The position numbers and the translations under genes are program-made. DNA of 64,000 nucleotides from assembly GCF_034653275.1 (NCBI RefSeq), contig NZ_JAYEES010000004.1, forward strand, positions 1,054,001 through 1,118,000, written 5' to 3'. Source of the DNA: Nitrospirillum sp034653275 (GTDB lineage Bacteria > Pseudomonadota > Alphaproteobacteria > Azospirillales > Azospirillaceae). The notes under the pieces were generated by a model. The model did not search any database. It was not told the origin of the DNA and saw nothing but the letters and a program-made list of their open reading frames with translations. Of this stretch, positions 19,740-27,311 are shown in pieces; within the stretch, counting starts at the first letter, position 1, and the number at the start of each line of letters is the position of its first letter.

Positions 19740-21101
19740 TCAATCGACGTCGCCCGCCTCGTCCGGGGCTATGGGACGGAAGTCGGCACGGTTGTACCGG
19801 TGGCCGCGCTTCACCGTGTAGACGACGCTGCGCAGGTTGGCGATGTCCTGGGTCGGGTCCTTGGCGACAAACACCAGGTTGGCCAGCTTGCCCACCGCCA
19901 CCGTGCCCATGCGCGACTCCAGGTCCAGGGCGCGGGCGCCCATCTGCGTGCCGGCCTGGATGGCGGCCAGGGGCGTGAAGCCGGCCTGGTGGACCAGCAG
20001 TTCCAGTTCCTCATGCAGGGCGGGATAGGCGTCGGCGGCGGGCGTCTCGCCGTCCGTGCCGGCGGAGATGGCCATGCCGGCGGCATGGGCCTGGGCGGTG
20101 ATGCGGGCCGCCAGGTCGCCGGGGCAATAGGACCCGGGCGGGTTGGGCTTGCCGGCCCAGCGCTTGTCGCCCTCGGCGTAGACACGCACGGTGGCGTCCA
20201 GCACTTGGCCGTGGTGCTTCATGCCGTCAAACAGCCCGGCCAGAATGGGGTCGGGATTGCCGATGCGGGCCGGGTCCACCGGCGCGCGGTCATGGTACCG
20301 CGCCGGCTTCACCGGCAGGGCCTGGTAAGCCAGCATGCAGGCATGGGACAGCACATCCACCCCGGCCTCGATCTCCTCCGCCGGGGTGGCGGGGAAGACC
20401 ATGGCGTGGGCCCAGACGCGGAAACCCTGGGCGTGCGCCTCGCGCGTGATGCCGGCCACCAAATCGGCCGGCAGGTTGGCGTAAATCTTGATGGCGCTGG
20501 CGCCGGTGCCGCGCGCCAAGGCCACCGCCACCTTCAGGTCCGTGGCCGGGGTGATCGCCTGCATCCACGGCACCTCCCCCGGTGTCGCCCCCTTGGCCGA
20601 GGCCGCCGTGCGCGGGTCCTTGAAGAAGCTGGGGCCGGCCATCAGGGCGGCGTAATAGATGTCCGGCGCCGGGATTTCGCCCAGCAGGGCCGATCGCGAC
20701 AAGTCGGCCAGCGCGCGGGTGTCACCGGCCATGTCGCGCTCCGCCGTGACACCGCCGTAGACCGCCCGGCGCAGCAGCGCCTCCTCCGCCTTGCGGTTGG
20801 GCACGGTGGCGAGATGCACATGGGTGTCGATCATGCCAGGCAGGACGTAGAGGCCGCTGGCGTCCACCACCGTGGCGCCCCGGGCCAGCTCGGCCGGCAC
20901 CTGACCCGCCGGCACCACCAGGGCGATGTCCTGGCCTTTGGTCACGACCGCCATGTCGGCGCGCGGCGGCGTGCCTGTGCCGTCGATCAGGGTGGCGCCG
21001 CGATAGACCACCACCGCCCCAGGCGCCGGCCGCGCCTCCTGAGCCGCCGCCATGGGCGCCACCAGTACGGACGAGACCAGCAGGGCGGAGCGGAGAAGCA
21101 T
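19740..21101 (-). CDS. exported amidohydrolase family protein
   Basis: A 453-residue metal-dependent hydrolase of the imidazolonepropionase-like/prolidase-like amidohydrolase group. A signal peptide (MLLRSALLVSSVLVAPMAAA) indicates a periplasmic enzyme. The metal motif is in GMIDTHVHL, a Lys bridging candidate lies in ASAIKIYANL, His ligands lie in VWAHAM and VLSHA, and the final Asp in AGTDGE. The C-terminus carries the typical ESRMGTVAVGKLANLVFV. The start ATG at 21101 fits the signal peptide; a longer frame to 21215 is unlikely. The substrate cannot be told: homologues act on peptides, organophosphates or cyclic amides. Confidence 0.88.
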   Translation of the reverse strand: MLLRSALLVSSVLVAPMAAAQEARPAPGAVVVYRGATLIDGTGTPPRADMAVVTKGQDIALVVPAGQVPAELARGATVVDASGLYVLPGMIDTHVHLATVPNRKAEEALLRRAVYGGVTAERDMAGDTRALADLSRSALLGEIPAPDIYYAALMAGPSFFKDPRTAASAKGATPGEVPWMQAITPATDLKVAVALARGTGASAIKIYANLPADLVAGITREAHAQGFRVWAHAMVFPATPAEEIEAGVDVLSHACMLAYQALPVKPARYHDRAPVDPARIGNPDPILAGLFDGMKHHGQVLDATVRVYAEGDKRWAGKPNPPGSYCPGDLAARITAQAHAAGMAISAGTDGETPAADAYPALHEELELLVHQAGFTPLAAIQAGTQMGARALDLESRMGTVAVGKLANLVFVAKDPTQDIANLRSVVYTVKRGHRYNRADFRPIAPDEAGDVD

Positions 21102-21345
21102 GGCGATGGGCTTCAAGGCGGTACATCCAGGCAGCAAGCGGGCGGTCGCAACTGTGGGCGCGGCGCCGCGCGCTGTCAATTCGCGGCGGCGGCGTGGCAA
21201 GGCCGCGCATACCATCCTGTCGTGCGTCCCGCACGGCCCTACCCCCTAAATCTAGTGGCTGTATACCCGGCGCCGGGGTGGCGGTTCCGTCACCCAAGCT
21301 GTTATGATGGCGACCGCCAGAACACCCCGTCAGGAACCCTTTCCC

Positions 21346-22773
21346 GTGGCCCGAAATTCCAATCGTTACGTCTGCCAGAGCTGCGGCACCGCCCACCCCA
21401 AGTGGAGCGGCCGGTGCGAGGGCTGCGGCGCCTGGAACACCCTAGTGGAGGAGGCCGCACCCGAGGCGGCGCCGAAGGGCCTGGGCAACAAGGTGCAGGG
21501 CCGGCGGCTGGAGTTCGTGGAGCTGTCGGGCGTGTCGGAGCAGGCGCCGCGCCGTATGACCCACATCCAGGAATTCGACCGGGTGTGCGGCGGCGGCCTG
21601 GTGCATGGTTCGGCCCTGCTGGTAGGCGGCGATCCCGGCATCGGCAAGTCCACGCTGCTGCTGCAGGTCATCTGCCGCCTGGCCCAGGGCACGTCCTGCG
21701 CCTACATCTCCGGTGAAGAGGCGGTGGACCAGGTGCGCATGCGCGCCCTGCGGCTGGGACTGGCGGCAGCGCCGGTGAACCTGGCGGCCGCCACCAACGT
21801 GCGCGACATCGTGGCCTCGCTGGACGCGGCCGACGGCCCGCGCGTGGCGGTCATCGACAGTATCCAGACCATGTATGTGGACACGCTGGACAGCGCGCCC
21901 GGCACGGTGGCCCAGGTGCGGGCCTCGGCCTCGGAGCTGATCCGGGTGGCCAAGCGACGGGGCATCACCCTGCTGATCGTGGGCCATGTCACCAAGGACG
22001 GCCAGATCGCCGGCCCCCGCGTGCTGGAGCACATGGTGGACACGGTGCTGTATTTCGAGGGCGAGCGTGGGCACCAGTTCCGCATCCTGCGCGCGGTGAA
22101 GAACCGCTTCGGCGCCACCGACGAGATCGGCGTGTTCGAGATGGCGGAGGACGGCCTGCGCGAGGTCGCCAACCCGTCGGAGATCTTCCTGGCGGAACGG
22201 CGCGGCGACGTCACCGGCACCGCCGTCTTCGCCGGCATGGAGGGCACCCGCCCCGTGCTGATGGAGGTGCAGGCCCTGGTGGCGCCGTCGCCCCTGGGCA
22301 CGCCACGCCGGGCGGTGGTGGGCTGGGACACCGCCCGCCTGGCCATGGTCATGGCGGTGCTGGAGGCGCGCTGCGGCCTCGCCATTGGCGCCAATGATGT
22401 GTATCTGAACGTCGCCGGCGGCCTGAAGGTCACGGAGCCGGCGGCGGATTTGGCGGTGGCCGCGGCCCTGGTCTCCTCCCTGACGGGGGAACCGGTGCCG
22501 GCCGACGCCGTGGTTTATGGAGAGATCGGGTTGTCGGGGGAGATCAGGGCGGTGAGCCAGAGCGAGACGCGGCTGAAGGAGGCGGCGAAGCTGGGCTTCG
22601 GCACGGCGCTGGTGCCCACCCGGCGCAAGGGGTCCGGCGGCGACGCCGGCATGCGCCGCATCGAATTGCACCACCTGTCGGACCTGCTGCCCCTGTTCCA
22701 CGCGCCCCCCGCGCAGAAAGGCGCGCCGCCCAAGAACGCACCCAAGGCCGTCTCCGGCGGCGGACGGGGCTAA
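21346..22773 (+). CDS. radA: DNA repair protein RadA/Sms
   Basis: A RecA-like branch-migration helicase of 475 residues. The N-terminal zinc finger is CQSCGTAHPKWSGRCEGCG, followed by Walker A GGDPGIGKST, the RadA-specific KNRFG motif (VKNRFGATDEIG) and a C-terminal Lon-protease-like domain (LTGEPVPADAVVYGEIGLSG). The start is GTG at 21346, which gives the normal MARNSNRYVCQSC terminus and lies after AGGAACCC; the upstream ATG at 21304 is less likely. cvpA follows after 6 bases. Confidence 0.96.
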   Translation: MARNSNRYVCQSCGTAHPKWSGRCEGCGAWNTLVEEAAPEAAPKGLGNKVQGRRLEFVELSGVSEQAPRRMTHIQEFDRVCGGGLVHGSALLVGGDPGIGKSTLLLQVICRLAQGTSCAYISGEEAVDQVRMRALRLGLAAAPVNLAAATNVRDIVASLDAADGPRVAVIDSIQTMYVDTLDSAPGTVAQVRASASELIRVAKRRGITLLIVGHVTKDGQIAGPRVLEHMVDTVLYFEGERGHQFRILRAVKNRFGATDEIGVFEMAEDGLREVANPSEIFLAERRGDVTGTAVFAGMEGTRPVLMEVQALVAPSPLGTPRRAVVGWDTARLAMVMAVLEARCGLAIGANDVYLNVAGGLKVTEPAADLAVAAALVSSLTGEPVPADAVVYGEIGLSGEIRAVSQSETRLKEAAKLGFGTALVPTRRKGSGGDAGMRRIELHHLSDLLPLFHAPPAQKGAPPKNAPKAVSGGGRG

Positions 22774-22779
22774 GGCATC

Positions 22780-23478
22780 ATGGATATCAACGGTCTAAAC
22801 CCCTTGGACATCGCCGTCGTCGTCATCGTCGTGCTGTCGGCCCTGCTGGCATTCGCCCGCGGTTTCGTGCGCGAGGTGCTGTCGATCGGCGCCTGGGTCG
22901 GGGCTGCCCTGGTCACGCTGTATGCCTTCCCCCTGGTCAAACCCTTCGTACGCGCCCATATCGAGCGTCAGATGATCGCCGACGGCGTCGCCATCATCAC
23001 CCTGTTCGTGGCGGCCTTGCTGGTGCTGCAGATGATCTGCCACACTCTGGCGGGCCGGGTCAGCGACAGCGCCCTGTCGGCCATCGACCGGTCGCTGGGC
23101 TTCGGCTTCGGGGTGGTGCGCGGCGCCGTGCTGGTCAGCCTGGGCTACATGCTGATGGGCTACATCTGGCCGGACAACAAGCCCGACTGGCTGCGCGACG
23201 CGCGCACCCGGCCGGCGCTGGAGGCCGGGGCGGACATGCTGCGCACCCTTGCGCCGTCCGACCTGCGGCACGAGGGTGAAGGACGAATTGACGCCGCCCG
23301 GATGGAAGCCGAGCGGGCCCTGGCCGCCAAGCAGGACTTGGAACGGCTTCAAACCCCGGCGATCACCCCTGCGGGGAACGCGGGTGCCAAGCCGGGTGAA
23401 CAGGGCTATAACGACCGCGAACGCACGGGCCTTGATCAGCTGATCGAGAATTCCGTCGATAAGAGGAAGCCGGAGTAA
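22780..23478 (+). CDS. cvpA: CvpA family membrane protein
   Basis: An inner-membrane protein (232 residues) of the CvpA family, named after colicin V production and found beside purF in many proteobacteria. About four membrane helices cover residues 8-125. The N-terminal pattern NPLDIAVVVIVVLSALLAFARGFVRE matches the family in spirit (split here: NPLDIAVVVIVV then ARGFVREVLS). The C-terminal 100 residues are hydrophilic and cytoplasmic. It follows radA by 6 bases and precedes purF by 61, giving a probable radA-cvpA-purF transcript. Confidence 0.9.
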   Translation: MDINGLNPLDIAVVVIVVLSALLAFARGFVREVLSIGAWVGAALVTLYAFPLVKPFVRAHIERQMIADGVAIITLFVAALLVLQMICHTLAGRVSDSALSAIDRSLGFGFGVVRGAVLVSLGYMLMGYIWPDNKPDWLRDARTRPALEAGADMLRTLAPSDLRHEGEGRIDAARMEAERALAAKQDLERLQTPAITPAGNAGAKPGEQGYNDRERTGLDQLIENSVDKRKPE

Positions 23479-23539
23479 GGGTTCCTCGCAACGGACCGCA
23501 ACGTACCAACCTCGCGCGAAAGGCGCCCGGTGACCGCTC

Positions 23540-24994
23540 ATGCTGACCACGAACCCCTTCGACGACGACAAGTTGCGCGAGGAATGCGGCGTCTTTGGTA
23601 TCCTGGGCGCCACGGACGCGGCCGCCCTGGTGGCCCTGGGCCTGCACGCCCTGCAGCATCGCGGCCAGGAATCGGCGGGCATCGTCGCCTTTGACGGGGA
23701 GCATTTCGCCGTCCACCGCGCGCTGGGCCAGGTCGGCGACAACTTCAGTTCCGAGGCGGTCATGCGCCCGCTGAAGGGCAACGCCGCCATCGGCCACGTG
23801 CGCTACGCCACCACCGGCGACACCGCGCTGCGCAACGTGCAGCCGCTGTTCGCGGATTTCGAGTTCGGCGGTTTCGGCCTGGCGCACAACGGCAACCTGA
23901 CCAACGCCATGACGCTGCGCCGCCAGCTGGTGCGCCGGGGCTGCCTGTTCCAGTCCACGACAGACACCGAGGTCATCGTCCACCTGATGGCGACCGCCCG
24001 GGGCGGCAGCGTCATCGACCGCATGGTCGAGGCCCTGCGCCAGGTCGAGGGCGCCTACTCCCTGGTCGCCATGGCCAAGGACCAGATCATCGGCGTGCGC
24101 GACCCGCGCGGCGTGCGCCCGCTGGTGCTGGGCATGTTGGGCGACGCCCCGGTCCTGGCCTCGGAAACCTGCGCCCTGGACATCATCGGCGCCGACTTCG
24201 TCCGCGACATCGAGCCGGGTGAAATGGTGGTGCTGACCGCCGCCGGCGTGCAGAGCCTGCGCCCCTTCCAACCGGAAAAGAGCCGCTTCTGCATTTTCGA
24301 GTACATCTACTTCGCCCGTCCGGACAGCCTGGTCGAGGGGTCCAGCGTCTACAAGGTGCGCAAGGCCATCGGCGCGCACCTGGCCCAGGAAAGCCATGTG
24401 GACGCCGACGTGATCATCCCGGTGCCGGACAGCGGCGTGCCGGCGGCCATCGGCTATGCCGAGGAAAGCGGCATCCCGTTTGAGCTGGGCATCATCCGCA
24501 ACCATTATGTCGGCCGCACCTTCATTCAACCGACCGACAAGATCCGCCACCTGGGCGTGAAGCTGAAGCACAACGCCAACCGCCACTACATCCAGGGCAA
24601 GCGCGTCATCCTGGTGGATGACAGCATCGTGCGCGGCACCACCTCGGTGAAGATCGTGGAGATGATGCGGGCGGCCGGCGCCAAGGAGGTGCACATGCGC
24701 ATCTCCAGCCCGCCCACCCGGCATTCCTGCTTCTACGGCATCGATACGCCGGAAAAGGAAAAGCTGCTGGCCCACAAGCTGTCAGTCGAGGAGATGAACC
24801 GCTACATCGGGTCCGACAGCCTGGCCTTCATCTCCAACGACGGCCTGTACAAGGCCCTGGGCCATGCCGGCCGCGACGCCAGCGGCCCGCAGTATTGCGA
24901 TGCCTGCTTCACCGGCGACTACCCCATCCCGCTGACGGATTACGAGGGCACGCCGGGTGGCGAGGTTGCCTTCCTGGCGGAGCGCCGAGCCTAA
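23540..24994 (+). CDS. purF: amidophosphoribosyltransferase
   Basis: The first enzyme of purine synthesis: PRPP plus glutamine gives phosphoribosylamine (484 residues). The N-terminal nucleophile is Cys16 in EECGVFGILG, so a short propeptide would be removed. The glutaminase part includes HRGQESAGI and GHVRYATTG; the PRPP-binding loop is VILVDDSIVRGTT. Four Cys residues that would hold a 4Fe-4S cluster as in Bacillus-type PurF are plausible: CIFEY, HSCFYG and the C-terminal YCDACF. A strong terminator follows at 25030. Confidence 0.98.
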   Translation: MLTTNPFDDDKLREECGVFGILGATDAAALVALGLHALQHRGQESAGIVAFDGEHFAVHRALGQVGDNFSSEAVMRPLKGNAAIGHVRYATTGDTALRNVQPLFADFEFGGFGLAHNGNLTNAMTLRRQLVRRGCLFQSTTDTEVIVHLMATARGGSVIDRMVEALRQVEGAYSLVAMAKDQIIGVRDPRGVRPLVLGMLGDAPVLASETCALDIIGADFVRDIEPGEMVVLTAAGVQSLRPFQPEKSRFCIFEYIYFARPDSLVEGSSVYKVRKAIGAHLAQESHVDADVIIPVPDSGVPAAIGYAEESGIPFELGIIRNHYVGRTFIQPTDKIRHLGVKLKHNANRHYIQGKRVILVDDSIVRGTTSVKIVEMMRAAGAKEVHMRISSPPTRHSCFYGIDTPEKEKLLAHKLSVEEMNRYIGSDSLAFISNDGLYKALGHAGRDASGPQYCDACFTGDYPIPLTDYEGTPGGEVAFLAERRA

Positions 24995-25029
24995 GATTCC
25001 CGCCGCCGAATAGTTTCGCGCACAGACGA

Positions 25030-25061
25030 ACGCCCCCGGAAGACTTCTTCCGGGGGCGTTT
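25030..25061 (+). terminator. Rho-independent terminator after purF
   Basis: A perfect 14-bp inverted repeat (ACGCCCCCGGAAGA and its complement, 25030-25043 and 25046-25059) followed by TTTCG, 35 bases after the purF stop. It closes the radA-cvpA-purF unit. Confidence 0.85.
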
Positions 25062-25111
25062 CGATTCCCCCATCCGCGTCCGCGCCGGGGCGGTGCGCAG
25101 GATGTTTCCCC

Positions 25112-25591
25112 CTATGGCCCGGGTTTGGGTCGGGTGTCGCCCGCCGCCGTCTCCAGATGCCAATCCAGAGACCTCATCTCCGGCGGCAGGGCGTCTTGCC
25201 CGGACGCCCAGGCAAAGCCTTGCCGCATGTCGGAGAAATGCCGAAGATCATAGTCCCGCATATAAACGCGAGCTAAGTTCACCAAGAATTTCTGGCCGGC
25301 GTTGTAGCTTACAACAGCGACCCGACTGCCATCGTTGTCCGGAGATCGCTTCAGCGTCCCCGTCTCTTGCTTTTCATTGAGTAATCTGGACATCCGCTCC
25401 AAAGACGCATGGTGGATGTTGCCGATGAACGACCGTAGATCAACCAGGCAATTCCAAGTTCGGCCGACGTCGCCGCCCTGTATGATCTTCGCGATGTGAT
25501 CCGCTATTTCATCGCCATCGATATCCCCACTATAGATAATGCATATCAACCGCAGGTGTGGAAAAAGCCGGTAATCAGCCCTGTGCATCAA
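25112..25591 (-). CDS. uncharacterised small protein, paralogue of the gene at 19135-19560
   Basis: A 159-residue soluble protein of unknown function and the second member of a pair in this window. Shared blocks with the 19135 gene: GDEIADHI (there GETIADYI), TWN.LVDLRSFIGNI, RVAVVSYNAGQKFLVNLAR, LRHFSDM and LPPEM. It has an extra charged insert after the RM helix. The pattern suggests an alpha/beta STAS/SEC14-like domain, but this is not established. It converges on purF, whose terminator separates them. The two Met codons at the start (25591 or 25588) cannot be told apart. Its GC content is lower than that of its neighbours. Confidence 0.7.
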   Translation of the reverse strand: MMHRADYRLFPHLRLICIIYSGDIDGDEIADHIAKIIQGGDVGRTWNCLVDLRSFIGNIHHASLERMSRLLNEKQETGTLKRSPDNDGSRVAVVSYNAGQKFLVNLARVYMRDYDLRHFSDMRQGFAWASGQDALPPEMRSLDWHLETAAGDTRPKPGP

Positions 25592-26006
25592 CCCTGTCCT
25601 ACCGCCATAGGCAAAGGCTCCGGCCCGCTGTGCTGCTGCAGATTGGGCGTTGCGATCAGGTCCGGGAGCTTTATTCTATCAGGTCTTAATCAAACTTTTA
25701 CCTGAACGGATGTACCGCTCGGGGGAGAAGCTGCGCGTACTTGGATGGTGGCTTGGCCCAGGAGGATCACCGGCCCGTTTTGGGATCTTTTTTCAGCACC
25801 CCCGGTGCGCCCGTCACGACTGCCTGCGTCTTCCGCGGGTGGGGCGCGACCCGCACGCCCCTGTCCCATCAACCGTCCTAATCCCCGACAACGACGGTGC
25901 CTCGGAACGCCATCCCCTTGGCCGTTCCGGACACCGGCGTCCATATGCGACCCCGTGACATCAGGAGTGGTCAAGGAGTGTTCCGACTGAACGCGAGATT
26001 GAACAT

Positions 26007-26024
26007 GGCACGTTTTTTCGTGCC
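26007..26024. promoter_or_regulatory. operator-like inverted repeat 1 upstream of HTH regulator
   Basis: GGCACG-TTTTTT-CGTGCC, perfect 6-bp arms. Its centre lies 23 bp from that of repeat 2, about two helical turns. The half-site GCACG/CGTGC is shared with repeat 2. It is probably a binding site of the HTH protein that starts at 26115. Confidence 0.55.
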
Positions 26025-26030
26025 AATGAA

Positions 26031-26046
26031 GCACAAAATTTCGTGC
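26031..26046. promoter_or_regulatory. operator-like inverted repeat 2 upstream of HTH regulator
   Basis: GCACAAAATTTCGTGC, an inverted repeat with one mismatched pair, similar to repeat 1 at 26007-26024. Together they read GCACR-N6-YGTGC. The site ends about 70 bases before the regulator start, fitting autoregulation. Confidence 0.55.
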
Positions 26047-26114
26047 CTCCGTCTTTCTCTTGCCGCCACTCCCCTCCCTCTCCGTCCGCGCCTGGAAGGG
26101 TTGCGCGCGACGCC

Positions 26115-26564
26115 ATGACGGGACTGAAGGACAGGTTGCGCCAGGTCCGCGAACATTTGGGCGAAACCCAAAAAGGCATGTCCGCCCGGTTCGACCTGGG
26201 TGTGAACACCTGGCAAGGATACGAACGCCTGGGCAAGCTGCCCAAGGGCGAAACCCTGGCCCGCTTGCTGGAGCTGGACATCTCGGTGGACTGGCTGCTG
26301 ACCGGCCATGGCACCATGCGCCTGACGGGCAACCGCCCGGGGCTGGACGCCCAGTTGCTGAGCCAGATCATCGATGGCGTGCTGACCCTCTACACCCATG
26401 ACGGGCTGCGTCCCATGCCGGTGGAACAAGGCCAGCTGATCAGCCGCATCTACGACCGGCTGATCGCCAATCCCGACGACAGGGAAAGGCGCGGCGCCCT
26501 GCGATACGCGCTGGAACAGGCGCGGGAGGATCTATTCGGCGCTGGGGTTGACGGACCGCCGTGA
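26115..26564 (+). CDS. XRE-type helix-turn-helix regulator
   Basis: A 149-residue protein with an N-terminal XRE/Cro-CI DNA-binding domain (residues 1-60). The pattern LRQVREHLGETQKGMSARF then VNTWQGYERLGKLPKGETL is that of CI-like repressors, followed by LDISVDWLLTGHG, typical of phage-derived regulators of this kind. The C-terminal helical half has no recognised domain and no LexA-type protease Ser/Lys, so it is not a self-cleaving repressor. Start ATG at 26115 follows AAGGG. Two operator-like repeats lie upstream. No phage genes are nearby. Confidence 0.85.
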   Translation: MTGLKDRLRQVREHLGETQKGMSARFDLGVNTWQGYERLGKLPKGETLARLLELDISVDWLLTGHGTMRLTGNRPGLDAQLLSQIIDGVLTLYTHDGLRPMPVEQGQLISRIYDRLIANPDDRERRGALRYALEQAREDLFGAGVDGPP

Positions 26565-26579
26565 GGAAAGGCCGACGCC

Positions 26580-27221
26580 TCAGGTGGGCGTCGGCTTCAC
26601 CGCCACGATGGGGGGCAGTTGGGTGACGCCCAGGCCCAGGGCGCGCAAGGCGGCCTCGTCGCGGGGCTGCCGCGGGCCGCCGGTCTGGCGCAGGGCGGTC
26701 AAGTCTATGCCCGTGGCCTGGCGCACCCGCTCCACCACCGCCGGCGGCGCGTCCGGGCCGGCACTGAAGTCAAAGATCGCTTCCGGCGTCACCAGGCGCT
26801 TGGGCGCGGCCGCCAACCACCACACGCAGGGGCCGGCGCAGGGGCCGTCGATGATGACGGTGATGCCCCGGTCGACGATGGTCTGCGCCAGGTCGGCCGC
26901 CGCCTGCGGATCACCGCCCCCTTGCGACCAGATCACCAGCGTCCGGGCATCGATCGACGTGATGCGGGCGATGGCATCCCGCATGACGGTGGTCTTGGCC
27001 TCGCCATGGGCGCAGACCAGGTCCTGCCCGCCAACCCCCACACCCGCGCCCTTCGCGTTGGGCCGGTGGCCATAGCTCCAGCAATTCAGGACCTGCTGGA
27101 TGATGGGATCGGTCTCGCCTGGGCGCGCGGGCGGAAGGAAGTCGGCCCGGGCCGGCATGTCGCCGGCCGCGAGCGCCACCAGGACACCAAGCGCGAGGAC
27201 GGGTCGAGGGAAGAGAGCCAT
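26580..27221 (-). CDS. exported ClpP/crotonase-like fold protein of unknown function
   Basis: A 213-residue exported protein: a signal peptide with a core of ALGVLVALAAG is followed by a mature start about residue 27. The central part LVIWSQGGGDPQAAADLAQTI, with the GG.P oxyanion-type loop, then ITVIIDGPCAGPCVWWLAA, resembles the periplasmic COG3904-type ClpP-like proteins. In ClpP the second motif would hold the catalytic Ser; here the place is occupied by Gly-Pro flanked by two Cys, so peptidase activity is doubtful. The gene converges on the HTH regulator gene, with 15 bases between the two stops, and is likely a single transcript. Confidence 0.65.
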   Translation of the reverse strand: MALFPRPVLALGVLVALAAGDMPARADFLPPARPGETDPIIQQVLNCWSYGHRPNAKGAGVGVGGQDLVCAHGEAKTTVMRDAIARITSIDARTLVIWSQGGGDPQAAADLAQTIVDRGITVIIDGPCAGPCVWWLAAAPKRLVTPEAIFDFSAGPDAPPAVVERVRQATGIDLTALRQTGGPRQPRDEAALRALGLGVTQLPPIVAVKPTPT

Positions 27222-27311
27222 GGCAGCTGTCCGGGCGGGAATGAACGGGACTGACCTTATATGGTGCGGGGGCCGCGTATTCCAACGGAAAGCCCCGTCG
27301 CCGGCTGTCGC

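Larger units (their letters stand above)
25592..26114. other. intergenic gap with two operator-like repeats at its right end
   Basis: About 520 bases between the divergent 25112 gene and the HTH regulator. A minus-strand frame at 25690-26034 has no family features and starts inside the operator region, so I do not call it. The only clear signals are the two inverted repeats at 26007-26046, described separately. Confidence 0.4.

Noticed and set aside
25690..26034. Small minus-strand frame in the gap before the HTH regulator
   Set aside because: No signal, motif or ribosome-binding site, and it begins in the operator region.
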